NCBI GenBank assembly: GCA_022708025.1
Contig: JAKIZM010000018.1
Coordinates: 1-54,096 of the forward strand
Length of the DNA: 54,096 nucleotides
DNA from: Bacteroidota bacterium
Lineage (GTDB): Bacteria; Bacteroidota; Ignavibacteria; Ignavibacteriales; Ignavibacteriaceae
Direction of reading: 5' to 3'
Every line of letters begins with the position of its first letter. The first letter of the stretch is position 1. Shown piece after piece: positions 44,739-52,242 of this stretch. The notes under the pieces were generated by a model, which saw only the letters and a list, made by a program, of their open reading frames with translations, was not told where the DNA came from and ran no database searches. The translations under genes and the position numbers were made by a program.

Positions 44739-44869
44739 AGATTGTGTGAATATTATTAACTCCCAGTTTTAGCTGTGAGGAAATGATAATAAGCAGAACT
44801 AATTGCAACCGTTTTTCCGAAGGAATCCTTTGGATAACGGTTTTTCTGATTTTTCACACTGCCTCTTCT
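44739..44869. repeat. Structured palindromic repeat R', right of the Fic gene
   Basis: Direct copy of the 42649-42758 element starting 20 bases after the Fic stop. The outer GTGTGAA/TTCACAC stem is kept; the second hairpin has changed sequence but still pairs (CTCCCAG with CTGTGAG, one mismatch). The third stem has gained about 21 bases that form a longer hairpin with CCGAAGGA/TCCTTTGG arms. It may also end Fic transcription. Confidence 0.8.
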
Positions 44870-44942
44870 TAAGAGAAGGCAATTCAGATTCTTAATACAA
44901 TTTTTACTTTTTAATTTATTTAATAAAACATAATTTTTGCAG

Positions 44943-45420
44943 AGAGATAGTAGTTGGTAAATCTATAATGTACACTTACACCGGACTAATTTTCGGCGAT
45001 TTTATCAGCGGATTTTTAAGTCAGATTTTAAAAAGCAGGAAAAAAGTAGTTTCAATTTTTATACTATTGACAGCAATATTCGTAATGGTTTATTTATTTT
45101 CTCAGGGCTTTACTACATTTCAGTTTTATGCTTTATGCGTTATACTTGGAATCTCTATCGGTTACTGGGCAGTTTTTATTACAACTGCAGCAGAACAGTT
45201 TGGAACCAACCTAAGATCAACTGTTGCAACTACAGTTCCGAATTTTATTCGTGGCTCAGTAATACCAATTACTCTGAGTTTTGAGTTGTTAAGACAAAGT
45301 TTAGGTTTAATCTATGCAGCATTAATCGTAGGAATAATTGCGATTATAATTGCACTGATTTCATTATACAATTTAAAAGATACTTACGGAGTTGAGCTTG
45401 ATTATGTTGAGAATATATAG
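44943..45420 (+). pseudogene. 3' fragment of the MFS transporter gene (second copy)
   Basis: From 44944 the sequence matches the upstream MFS gene from about codon 256; from the ATG at 44968 the 150 residues are identical to the MFS C-terminus. By hand alignment 26 of 453 bases differ and every change is synonymous, mostly at third positions. There is no ribosome binding site before the ATG and the first half of the protein is missing, so it cannot make a working carrier. Homology goes on for about 20 bases past the stop and then fades. It is probably the displaced native 3' end, or an imported one, left by recombination. Confidence 0.9.
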
Positions 45421-45465
45421 GGATGGATTGTTGAGGAAGGTGTTTTAGAAAAAAATTATTGTTGC

Positions 45466-45667
45466 GTTTAACTTGGGAAATTTTTCCTTTTATTGGATTT
45501 AATATAATATTACAAAAGTCTAACCGTGGAGTTATATCTGTTACTCTCAGAAACTTAATTTCATAGCTTAAAAAATTTGCATGTGCAGGCTTTCCATTTT
45601 TTATATCAGTTACAATTTCACACAAAGCTCTTATTTGGTTGTAATTATTAAATTCAATAATCGTTTT
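45466..45667 (-). pseudogene. Possible gene remnant resembling an HsdS-type recognition domain
   Basis: On the minus strand an open frame without an ATG reads KTIIEFNNYNQIRALCEIV, then DIKNGKPAHANFLSYEIKF, LRVTDITPRLDFCNIILN and PIKGKISQVK. The pattern, with a CEIV start and an IKFLRVTDI stretch, is like the start of an HsdS or TaqI-type target-recognition domain. A stop lies just upstream and the coding look ends where the MFS homology begins. It is too short to be sure; chance is the main alternative in AT-rich DNA. Confidence 0.35.
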
Positions 45668-45691
45668 TTAGAATATTCTTATTCGTGATCC

Positions 45692-45801
45692 ATTAGAAAT
45701 CTACTAGAACCTTACTAGAAACATACTAGAAACTCACTATGACACTACTATGACTTTACTATGACATTACTATGACCCTACTATGACTTTACTATGATTT
45801 A
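45692..45801. repeat. Ten-unit tandem repeat with exact 11-bp period
   Basis: Ten consecutive 11-bp units fill 110 bp without indels. The first four are of the ACTAGAACNTT kind and the last six of the ACTATGACNTT kind. The array ends on the stop codon of the AlbA_2 gene. Units vary at defined positions only, mainly bases 8 to 11, so the ACTA core is constant. The period equals about one helical turn and is not a multiple of three. Confidence 0.9.
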
Positions 45802-47205
45802 GAATTTTAATAATTCTTCAATTTCTACATTTTTATTAATTGTATAATAGCCAGTAGGATCAGTTTTTGACTTACCATTCCAATCTAAAATGGAAGCAAT
45901 TTCATTCAAATATCTGTTTAAAACTCTTCGCGATATTCCAATATGAGTCTGTATCTCACCAGTCTTCGCTGATCCTTTATCAGCAATAAATTTAACTATC
46001 TTTTTCTGTGTTTCATTTAATCTTATTGAAACTCCAGAAGATTTTGTTTCACCGGTTGCTTTATAAAAAGTAACAATAAAATCGTTGTCTTTTATCTCGA
46101 ATGAAGGTGCTGTTAAGCTGGCATCTTTACAAGCATTGATGATTCTGTTTGTTCCAGTACCCCACTGTTCAATATATTTTATTAAATAAAAACATCTTGC
46201 TATTAGTTCATTTCTCGGGTGGGATCGATGATCACCTTTTAAAGAATCAATTGTAATTCCTTTCGGTAATGTACCTGGATTCCATATTTCGAGTCTGTTA
46301 TCAAAAATCCTTACTTGAACATTACCAGTATCTTCATAGTTTCTATGACAAATTGCATTAATAACTGCTTCCCGAAGTGCTTCTTTTGGATATTCCCATA
46401 TTTCATCACGTTGTGCTTTACCAGAAATATTTACGGTAACATTTATGTGTCTGCGAATAAAATTCAGAACATCGGGTACCTGTTCGATAATTGTACCTTT
46501 AATTTCCTGCATATCAATAAAATCAATAGGTTCATTACCGGCAAACTTAGCACATTTAACAATAGAACGGGGATAAATCCTATTAGGAGCTTTTCCAAAT
46601 AAAAGAATAGCCGCATTTGTAAGCTTGTTGTTATGTAAAAGATTCAATCTGTTAAGTTGAGAACTGACATCACTTTCTGTTTCCCAAAGAGAATTTCTTT
46701 CTTCGTTAGAAAGAAGGATAAAAGATTTTACCTTATCTTTATTAATATCTAATATAGTTTTTTCTGAAAGCACAGAACTGTCCCAATGATAAGGAGTGTT
46801 CTTTGTGATTAACTCCCGCATTTTATCAGCTGAAGCTTTTTGATTGGTTTTTCCTACCCGTAAAAATACTTTTTCTTTAGTAAATACGGGTTTAATCGGA
46901 TATTCCTCCACACTAACTTTGATAATTTTTTTAGAATTGATTTCTTCAATAGTGATGTTAGGAAATATTTTTGGATCAGTATTTAATTTTATCTCGTTTG
47001 CTAAATGTTCTAGAGTTCCTTTACCAATAGTTACACCGTTTATTTTTCCATCATCCGCAACACCAATGAATATTTCTCCTCCTTTTGTATTCGTAAATGC
47101 TGATACTGTTTCAAGAATTTGCTCCATCTCTGATAGAGAATTTTTAAATTCTATTGTTTCGGATTCACTAGAATTTAATTTTTCCTTTTCAGAAGAATTA
47201 TTCAT
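45799..47205 (-). CDS. AlbA_2 / HATPase_c_4 / winged-helix putative regulator
   Basis: 468 residues. The N-terminal AlbA_2 (Schlafen-type) domain shows ETIEFKNSLSEMEQILETVSAF and GGEIFIGVADDGKINGV; the middle ATP-binding part has LREAVINAICHRNY (about residue 270) and IFDNRLEIWNPGTLPKG; the C-terminus from about residue 395 is a winged helix with AKTGEIQTHIGISRRVLNRYL. This is the COG2865 type, annotated as regulator or RecG-like, with function mostly unknown. It is downstream of a PLD-like gene by 71 bases and its stop meets the 11-bp repeat array. Confidence 0.85.
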   Translation of the reverse strand: MNNSSEKEKLNSSESETIEFKNSLSEMEQILETVSAFTNTKGGEIFIGVADDGKINGVTIGKGTLEHLANEIKLNTDPKIFPNITIEEINSKKIIKVSVEEYPIKPVFTKEKVFLRVGKTNQKASADKMRELITKNTPYHWDSSVLSEKTILDINKDKVKSFILLSNEERNSLWETESDVSSQLNRLNLLHNNKLTNAAILLFGKAPNRIYPRSIVKCAKFAGNEPIDFIDMQEIKGTIIEQVPDVLNFIRRHINVTVNISGKAQRDEIWEYPKEALREAVINAICHRNYEDTGNVQVRIFDNRLEIWNPGTLPKGITIDSLKGDHRSHPRNELIARCFYLIKYIEQWGTGTNRIINACKDASLTAPSFEIKDNDFIVTFYKATGETKSSGVSIRLNETQKKIVKFIADKGSAKTGEIQTHIGISRRVLNRYLNEIASILDWNGKSKTDPTGYYTINKNVEIEELLKF

Positions 47206-47276
47206 TTATACTTTCCATTTTGCTATTAAACTAATTTTTGTTGATTTTTCATCTTAAAAATTTATTTTGTTATTAA

Positions 47277-48242
47277 CTATTCTTTTGGTCTAAACTTTTC
47301 ATAAAAACTACTCAGTTTTATTTCCAAACCAATATCAGATAAATGCAATTTTTCAGCGTTCTGCTTTAATATGGCAGTAATTTGGTCAATGTGATTTTTC
47401 AAAATTGTTTTTTCACTCATTTTAAAACAAAATTGGTAACCCTTCTTATCATACTTTTTCGCTAATGTTTTCCAAATTTTCGTATGGTATAATCGTCCCT
47501 TTTTTTCATAAAAATAACTAATTATTACAGAATCCCTTGGTACATTTGGATAATCATACCAATATGATATTTCCTTCCCTCGATAGTATAAATCACCTTT
47601 TTTTACTTCAGCAACAGCTTTATTCCCTATTTTTATTTCATTCAGAGTAAGGTCAATTGTGTCCACTATAATGTATATCTTTTCATTTAAGTATTCCCCA
47701 TTTTCATATGCCTTGAAGAAATTAGTTTCAATTTTTCGAACAGGATTTCTTTTTCGATTTGAAACCCATTTTGGAATATGTTTTTCACAGTAATTCACAT
47801 CTACTTTCTTAGCACTTTTCCATAAAGAATTAAACCAGTGGTGCGCTGCTTTAATTATGTTTGAGTCTTCAATAAGTAAATTCGCCTCAATAAGTTTATT
47901 AGCATCATCTCCTTCTAGAGATAGACCATTAGATGAAAAGTTTGATGAGCCAAGAATCATTTTGTTATTAGTAAGGTAAACTTTTGCGTGAAGGTTTTTA
48001 ATTGACCTAATTTTTTTGAAACCGATCAATTTCCCAATTTTGATTAGCTCGTATGGGTTGGTAGCACCACTTTCAAGGTTGCAAATGAATTGGACTTTTT
48101 TATTTTTTATTTTCTTTATCATCTCACTTGAGCCTTGACCCCAAAAAGCGACAGCTAATTTTATATCCGCAGCTTCTTTTGTTATAGTTTCGATTAACTT
48201 TTTAGTTTGAAAATTTTGAGTTATTAGTTTCATTTTAGTCAA
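47277..48242 (-). CDS. PLD-like domain protein (putative nuclease)
   Basis: 321 residues. A single PLDc_2-type domain covers the first 160 residues, with HAKVYL (H85 and K87) and GSSNFS (98-103) forming the active-site pattern; the position of the usual aspartate in HxKxxxxD holds an asparagine. Single-domain members of this fold, such as the BfiI nuclease, act as dimers. The C-terminal half (160-321) is not recognised. Its location between a small ORF and an AlbA_2 gene, close to a Fic gene and a probable restriction remnant, suggests a defence role, which is inference. Confidence 0.75.
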   Translation of the reverse strand: MTKMKLITQNFQTKKLIETITKEAADIKLAVAFWGQGSSEMIKKIKNKKVQFICNLESGATNPYELIKIGKLIGFKKIRSIKNLHAKVYLTNNKMILGSSNFSSNGLSLEGDDANKLIEANLLIEDSNIIKAAHHWFNSLWKSAKKVDVNYCEKHIPKWVSNRKRNPVRKIETNFFKAYENGEYLNEKIYIIVDTIDLTLNEIKIGNKAVAEVKKGDLYYRGKEISYWYDYPNVPRDSVIISYFYEKKGRLYHTKIWKTLAKKYDKKGYQFCFKMSEKTILKNHIDQITAILKQNAEKLHLSDIGLEIKLSSFYEKFRPKE

Positions 48243-48269
48243 CCATTATTTTTTTAATTTATATAACTT

Positions 48270-48461
48270 TCAATTTTTCTGTGTTTCTTTCAATTCTTTT
48301 ATTGAATTAGTTAAATCATTATACATATTACTTAAGCCTTCAGAATATTTACCAAACTCATCAATTGAAATATTCCTAATATTTCTATGATTATCTACAG
48401 TGTTTTTATAGTTTAATAATGACTCAAGAAAGTTCAGAGCTTGATTATTGGGCAACATCAA
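48270..48461 (-). CDS. Small hypothetical protein
   Basis: 63 residues, helical and hydrophilic, with no membrane segment: MMLPNNQALNFLESLLNY at the start and LSNMYNDLTNSIKELKETQ at the end. It is not recognised. It starts the group with the PLD-like and AlbA_2 genes, 27 bases before the PLD-like start, which supports it as a gene. The small size and helical form would fit a partner or an antitoxin-like protein, but nothing shows this directly. Confidence 0.5.
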   Translation of the reverse strand: MMLPNNQALNFLESLLNYKNTVDNHRNIRNISIDEFGKYSEGLSNMYNDLTNSIKELKETQKN

Positions 48462-48853
48462 TATACAATGTTAAATAATAGGCAAAATTGTTTTGTTTTT
48501 AGCTAAATACATATCTTTTAATGATTTATCATTAGTCTTCTGATAATAAATTTCCAAGTAACTAAGAGAAATAAATCCTTTTTAATATCAATGACAGCAA
48601 TTACAGCTTGGTGTACCCATTAACAGTGTAATTCACCAATGGTGTTTGATTACCTTATTCCAATGTTTCTCTTATTCGAAATAATGTGAGAAAATACAAT
48701 TGAATTTGTTCTTAAAATTATTCGACTGCCATTCTATTAAATAAAATGATTTCTGGAACCCATAATTGATCAATAGTCGTTTTACTCGACTTTTTTTATT
48801 CATAAAAAATGAAAATGTATTTAAGGGTTACATAATTGTCTTAATCACAGTTG

Positions 48854-48888
48854 CGGCACCCCCGATAAACTGAAGAAATAAGGGAGTG
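48854..48888 (+). repeat. Dispersed CGGCACCCCC...GGGAGTG element, copy B
   Basis: 35-base relative of the element at 32995-33033: both begin CGGCACCCCC, contain AACTGAAG or GACTGAAG in the loop and end GGGAGTG. CACCCCC and GGGAGTG can pair with one mismatch. It lies 229 bases from the 3' end of tmRNA. Confidence 0.7.
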
Positions 48889-49051
48889 GTATGTAAAATC
48901 CGTTATCCTTATATATTTTCAAAAACTCATCTAAATTTAAAAAATTAAGATGATTAAGTCTAACAAATTTCGTTAATAAATGTTAATGTGTAATAACTCT
49001 TTAAGAATGTCAGTAATACGACTCAATAGAAATGTAAGTATAAAACAACAA

Positions 49052-49080
49052 AAGCCCGGATATTTTATTTCTTCGGGCTT
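49052..49080 (-). terminator. Terminator of tmRNA
   Basis: AAGCCCG and CGGGCTT arms (49052-49058, 49074-49080) pair around a 15-base loop, 37 bases after the tmRNA 3' end on the minus strand, followed by a T-rich run. Confidence 0.8.
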
Positions 49081-49116
49081 ATAGGTTTTTTTAAGTGTAT
49101 AAAAATATCAATATTG

Positions 49117-49475
49117 TGGAGGTGGCGGGAGTCGAACCCGCGTCCGAAATTAAGATCCAAAGAACTTCTACATACATAGTCTGACTTTATTTTTCAGTTT
49201 AAAGTTACTCGTCAGACTGAGATCACTTTAAACCTGCCTGCTAAAATTTCACTTCATCTGCACAGGCAACAGAATCAGCTATTGTATCTGAACGGCGTTC
49301 AATCTTAACCCGATACAAAAGGAAAAGGTGAACGGCTGTTAACTATTAATTAAGCAGCTAAGGCGTAGTTATTTTCGCCAGTTATTGTTTTTTCCCAATT
49401 CTTTAACGTGTCTTCGGGGAACACGGTATGCAATTCTAAGTCTCTTTAATCCCGTCGAAACCAAAATTCACCCCC
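49117..49475 (-). ncRNA. ssrA: Transfer-messenger RNA (tmRNA)
   Basis: A one-piece tmRNA of 359 bases. The 5' end GGGGGTGA pairs with CACCTCC at the 3' end, and the T arm GCGGGTTCGACTCCCGC is near the 3' terminus; the CCA is not encoded. The tag frame resumes at GGC and reads GENNYALAA followed by TAA, so stalled proteins receive an (A)GENNYALAA tag for proteolysis. The tag is of the Bacteroidota kind. Its 3' end faces the accessory region at 42-49 kb. Confidence 0.95.
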
Positions 49476-49515
49476 TTATTTTTAGTAAATAGTTTATTTA
49501 ACTATCTGACAAAAT

Positions 49516-50064
49516 TCAGGGAATCCATTTTGTATCAGGAATGTTTGAGTACTTATTCTCAAAACGTGAAAGAACAAAAAACAGATCGGATAATCTGTTC
49601 ATAAATATAATAATATTATCGCCTATTTCATCTGTATTTTTTAATGCGACAATTTCCCTTTCGGCTCTTCGTGCAATTGTTCTGCAGATATGTAAAAGAG
49701 CCGCACCTTTTGACCCGCCGGGCAGAATAAACTTTTTTAATACTTCAAGCTGCGATTCAAATTTGTCAATCAGTTTCTCAACTTCACTTACAAAATCATC
49801 AGGAGTGCGGGTTATTTTTAATTTCTTGTTTTTTTCTGTTTGCGGTGTTGCAAGATCAGAACCAATTACAAAAAGTTTTGGCTGTAAATCTTTTAATACT
49901 GATTTTACTTCTTCACTGTTAACTTCTGTAATTGCAAAACCAATAAAAGAATTTAATTCATCAATAGTACCGTAAGCTTTAAGTCTTTGCGAATTTTTAG
50001 GAACTCTTTCTCCGCCAAATAAACTAGTCTGTCCTTTATCACCGGTCTTGGTATAAATTTTCAT
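49516..50064 (-). CDS. PduO-type cob(I)alamin adenosyltransferase
   Basis: 182 residues of the PduO family, which makes adenosylcobalamin from ATP and cob(I)alamin. The N-terminal TKTGDKGQTSLFGGERV (4-20) is the ATP-binding signature, with YGTIDELNSFIGFA next and CRTIARRAEREIV near residue 130 holding the conserved arginines. It is a single gene upstream of tmRNA and three bases after the YgfZ-like gene. No other cobalamin genes are in the window. Confidence 0.93.
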   Translation of the reverse strand: MKIYTKTGDKGQTSLFGGERVPKNSQRLKAYGTIDELNSFIGFAITEVNSEEVKSVLKDLQPKLFVIGSDLATPQTEKNKKLKITRTPDDFVSEVEKLIDKFESQLEVLKKFILPGGSKGAALLHICRTIARRAEREIVALKNTDEIGDNIIIFMNRLSDLFFVLSRFENKYSNIPDTKWIP

Positions 50065-50067
50065 TGT

Positions 50068-51168
50068 TTATTGTTTCTGAGGAAGTTCGTGTACAATTAC
50101 TTCAAACGATTTAGTTTTGTTTTTCGCAAGAACTTTTGTTCCCTGAACTGCGAATGTATCTTTTATAAAACCTAATGCAATATTCTTTTTTAATTTCGGC
50201 GAAAAAGCAATTGAAGTAATATTTCCTATTTCATTTTTTTCATCGTCAAACAAAACAAATTTTTCATTTTCTTCAATCGGATCAGGGAAACACAGCCTGA
50301 TAAGATTTTTTTGATTCAAATCATTATTACTTAATCTTGCAATAACTTCCTGACCAATATAACTGCCTTTCTTAAAATCAACCAAGTCAAGCAGTTTAAC
50401 TTCATAAGGATTCATTGTATAATTTATTTCATTCGGTTCAGATGGAATGCCGTTTTCAATCTTATAAATACTATAAGAATCCTCACCGATAAGATTAAAA
50501 TCAAACGGTCCTTTATTTTCAACCAGATTAGTTACTAACTTTTTACTATTTTCATTTTCTGCGAGTATCCAGAACTTTGAATAACCTCTTGAATCAGTCA
50601 GTCTGGCTAAAAAGAACAAAATACCGTCAGCGTTTACAACTTTAAAAGAATTTTCTGTAATTGAATTGATAGTATCGCCGATAAACATTGTAAGAAACGA
50701 CTCAGACTGAGGTCCGATCATTTCAAAAATATTAAACCTGTGGCTTGCATCGCTTACTTTAACATCATCGCCGATAATATATTTATTTATCCAGCTTAAT
50801 ACTTTAGGTTTACTGAAGTTACTCGTTACAAGCAAAAGATAGCTGTCAAAATTCAACACTGTTGAAACACCGATTATCAAACCTTTTTCTGAAGTAAAGA
50901 TTGTAGGGCGAATCTCTTCCTTAGTTAAATTGCTCATAGAATTTGTCGATATCCTGTGGAGAAAATTCAGGGAATCATTTCCTTTAAGTTCAATAATCCC
51001 GAACGTATTCATATATTTTAATCCAACACCATTATTTAAACTAAAAAGTTCGTTTTCGATAGTATTGAAATTCCTTATAAATTCCATTTGATCTGCAGCC
51101 TGAATATTGGCTCCAAAAGAAGAAAAAAAAGTAATCATATCCTGATTCAAATTATTCATTTCGAACAT
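50068..51168 (-). CDS. YgfZ/GcvT-like folate-binding protein
   Basis: 366 residues with the aminomethyltransferase (GcvT) fold, as in YgfZ, which helps assemble or repair iron-sulfur enzymes using tetrahydrofolate. LKGNDSLNFLHRISTN near residue 55 and KKGSYIGQEVIARLS near residue 255 are family signatures. In the second the usual K-G-C-Y motif has Ser in place of Cys, the residue regarded as functionally important in YgfZ. It is next to the adenosyltransferase gene in a two-gene operon. Confidence 0.85.
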   Translation of the reverse strand: MFEMNNLNQDMITFFSSFGANIQAADQMEFIRNFNTIENELFSLNNGVGLKYMNTFGIIELKGNDSLNFLHRISTNSMSNLTKEEIRPTIFTSEKGLIIGVSTVLNFDSYLLLVTSNFSKPKVLSWINKYIIGDDVKVSDASHRFNIFEMIGPQSESFLTMFIGDTINSITENSFKVVNADGILFFLARLTDSRGYSKFWILAENENSKKLVTNLVENKGPFDFNLIGEDSYSIYKIENGIPSEPNEINYTMNPYEVKLLDLVDFKKGSYIGQEVIARLSNNDLNQKNLIRLCFPDPIEENEKFVLFDDEKNEIGNITSIAFSPKLKKNIALGFIKDTFAVQGTKVLAKNKTKSFEVIVHELPQKQ

Positions 51169-51243
51169 TCAATCTCCATAATTCTATTTGATTAAGCGGA
51201 TTAAGTAAACGGAAAAATTTCCTTGGCAAAGATAAGAAAATTT

Positions 51244-52122
51244 TTAATAACGGCGAGTTTGTTTTTTGTTTCGGGTGTTGATGTAAACAGTATCTTTCAC
51301 GCTCCAGACAAATCCAACCGAATCTTTTGAATAGACTTTATCTGCAAGGTTGTAAAAGATATGTTCATAATAATCAGGATATTTATCATTATTAATATTA
51401 GCCAGTGTGCGTTTAAAACTTGTGCCTGAATAAGTCATTAATAAATGAGGAAAATTTTTAATATTATCTATCAGAAAATAATTATAGTTTATATGTCCGA
51501 TCCCTTGAGCATAATGAAAATTAGTTTCAATGTAGTAGATATTTTTTTCTTTCCAGGTTTTAAGTTTTATATCATTGAACCCACCATGCGAAGGGATCGG
51601 AGCCTCCCAAATTTTAATAAGATTCTGATTGCTGCATTCAAATAAAATCAGATATAAAAAAGGTGTCCCGAGATCTGTACTATCAAGATCTATAAAGCTT
51701 TGTTCATAACCGATAATATTACTTGGTTCTATTAATCTTTCACCCGGTCTTGAAGATGCAACTGCAGCAAAAATATATTTATTACCATCAGTGTTTGTTA
51801 AATAAATTAAAGCCGGTTTTGGAATATTGTAAGTAAGAGTTCTGTCAAAATTTAAAAGATAGGTACCGGCGGGATAATTATTAAGTATGAATTCCACAAC
51901 AGCAATAGTATCACAGGGTGATCTTTCAGTTGCTTTTTGCTTCATCACATCAAGATTATACCGTTGGATATCTGCATCCTTGCTTAAATCATAAGCAGCT
52001 TGTTCTTTATAATTAACTTCCTCCTGTTTAGCTTGTTTGTGTTCACAGCTTAACAGGAGTAAAAGTATTAAAAGAATCAACGGATAAATTAACGATGATA
52101 GTTTAATATGTTTCAGCATCAC
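51244..52122 (-). CDS. Lipoprotein of unknown function
   Basis: 292 residues with a hydrophobic N-terminus and the lipobox LLSC (cysteine near residue 26). The rest contains several beta-rich stretches such as KYIFAAVASSRPGERLI and a C-terminal part (DSVGFVWSVKDTVYINTR), without a recognised family. It is probably anchored in the outer or inner membrane facing the periplasm. A terminator lies upstream of its start, so it has its own promoter. The second Met is as good a start as the first. Confidence 0.7.
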   Translation of the reverse strand: MMLKHIKLSSLIYPLILLILLLLLSCEHKQAKQEEVNYKEQAAYDLSKDADIQRYNLDVMKQKATERSPCDTIAVVEFILNNYPAGTYLLNFDRTLTYNIPKPALIYLTNTDGNKYIFAAVASSRPGERLIEPSNIIGYEQSFIDLDSTDLGTPFLYLILFECSNQNLIKIWEAPIPSHGGFNDIKLKTWKEKNIYYIETNFHYAQGIGHINYNYFLIDNIKNFPHLLMTYSGTSFKRTLANINNDKYPDYYEHIFYNLADKVYSKDSVGFVWSVKDTVYINTRNKKQTRRY

Positions 52123-52162
52123 TTAAGATGATATCAATATTTATGCCTCTTTTAAAATAAAC

Positions 52163-52201
52163 AAGCCCTGAAAATCTCTATTAAAACAGATTTCAGGGCT
52201 T
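52163..52201 (-). terminator. Terminator after the M20 dipeptidase gene
   Basis: A 14-bp arm AAGCCCTGAAAATCT (52163-52177) pairs with AGATTTCAGGGCTT (52188-52201) with one bulged base and a ten-base loop, 42 bases after the dipeptidase stop. An A/T tract follows. It separates the gene from the lipoprotein gene. Confidence 0.88.
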
Positions 52202-52242
52202 CTTATTTATTTTATTTTTAGAATTATCTTAGAATAAAACAA

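Larger units (their letters stand above)
48462..49116. other. Gene-free 655 bases between the PLD group and tmRNA
   Basis: It holds the second CGGCACCCCC...GGGAGTG element (48854-48888) and the tmRNA terminator (49052-49080). The rest is AT-rich with no open frame of useful length and no repeats I can define. No integrase gene is present although tmRNA is a common integration site. Confidence 0.7.

Noticed and set aside
45344..45625. A 93-codon gene on the minus strand from a TTG
   Set aside because: Its second half is the antisense of the MFS fragment. Only the first part looks coding, and it is treated as a possible remnant.
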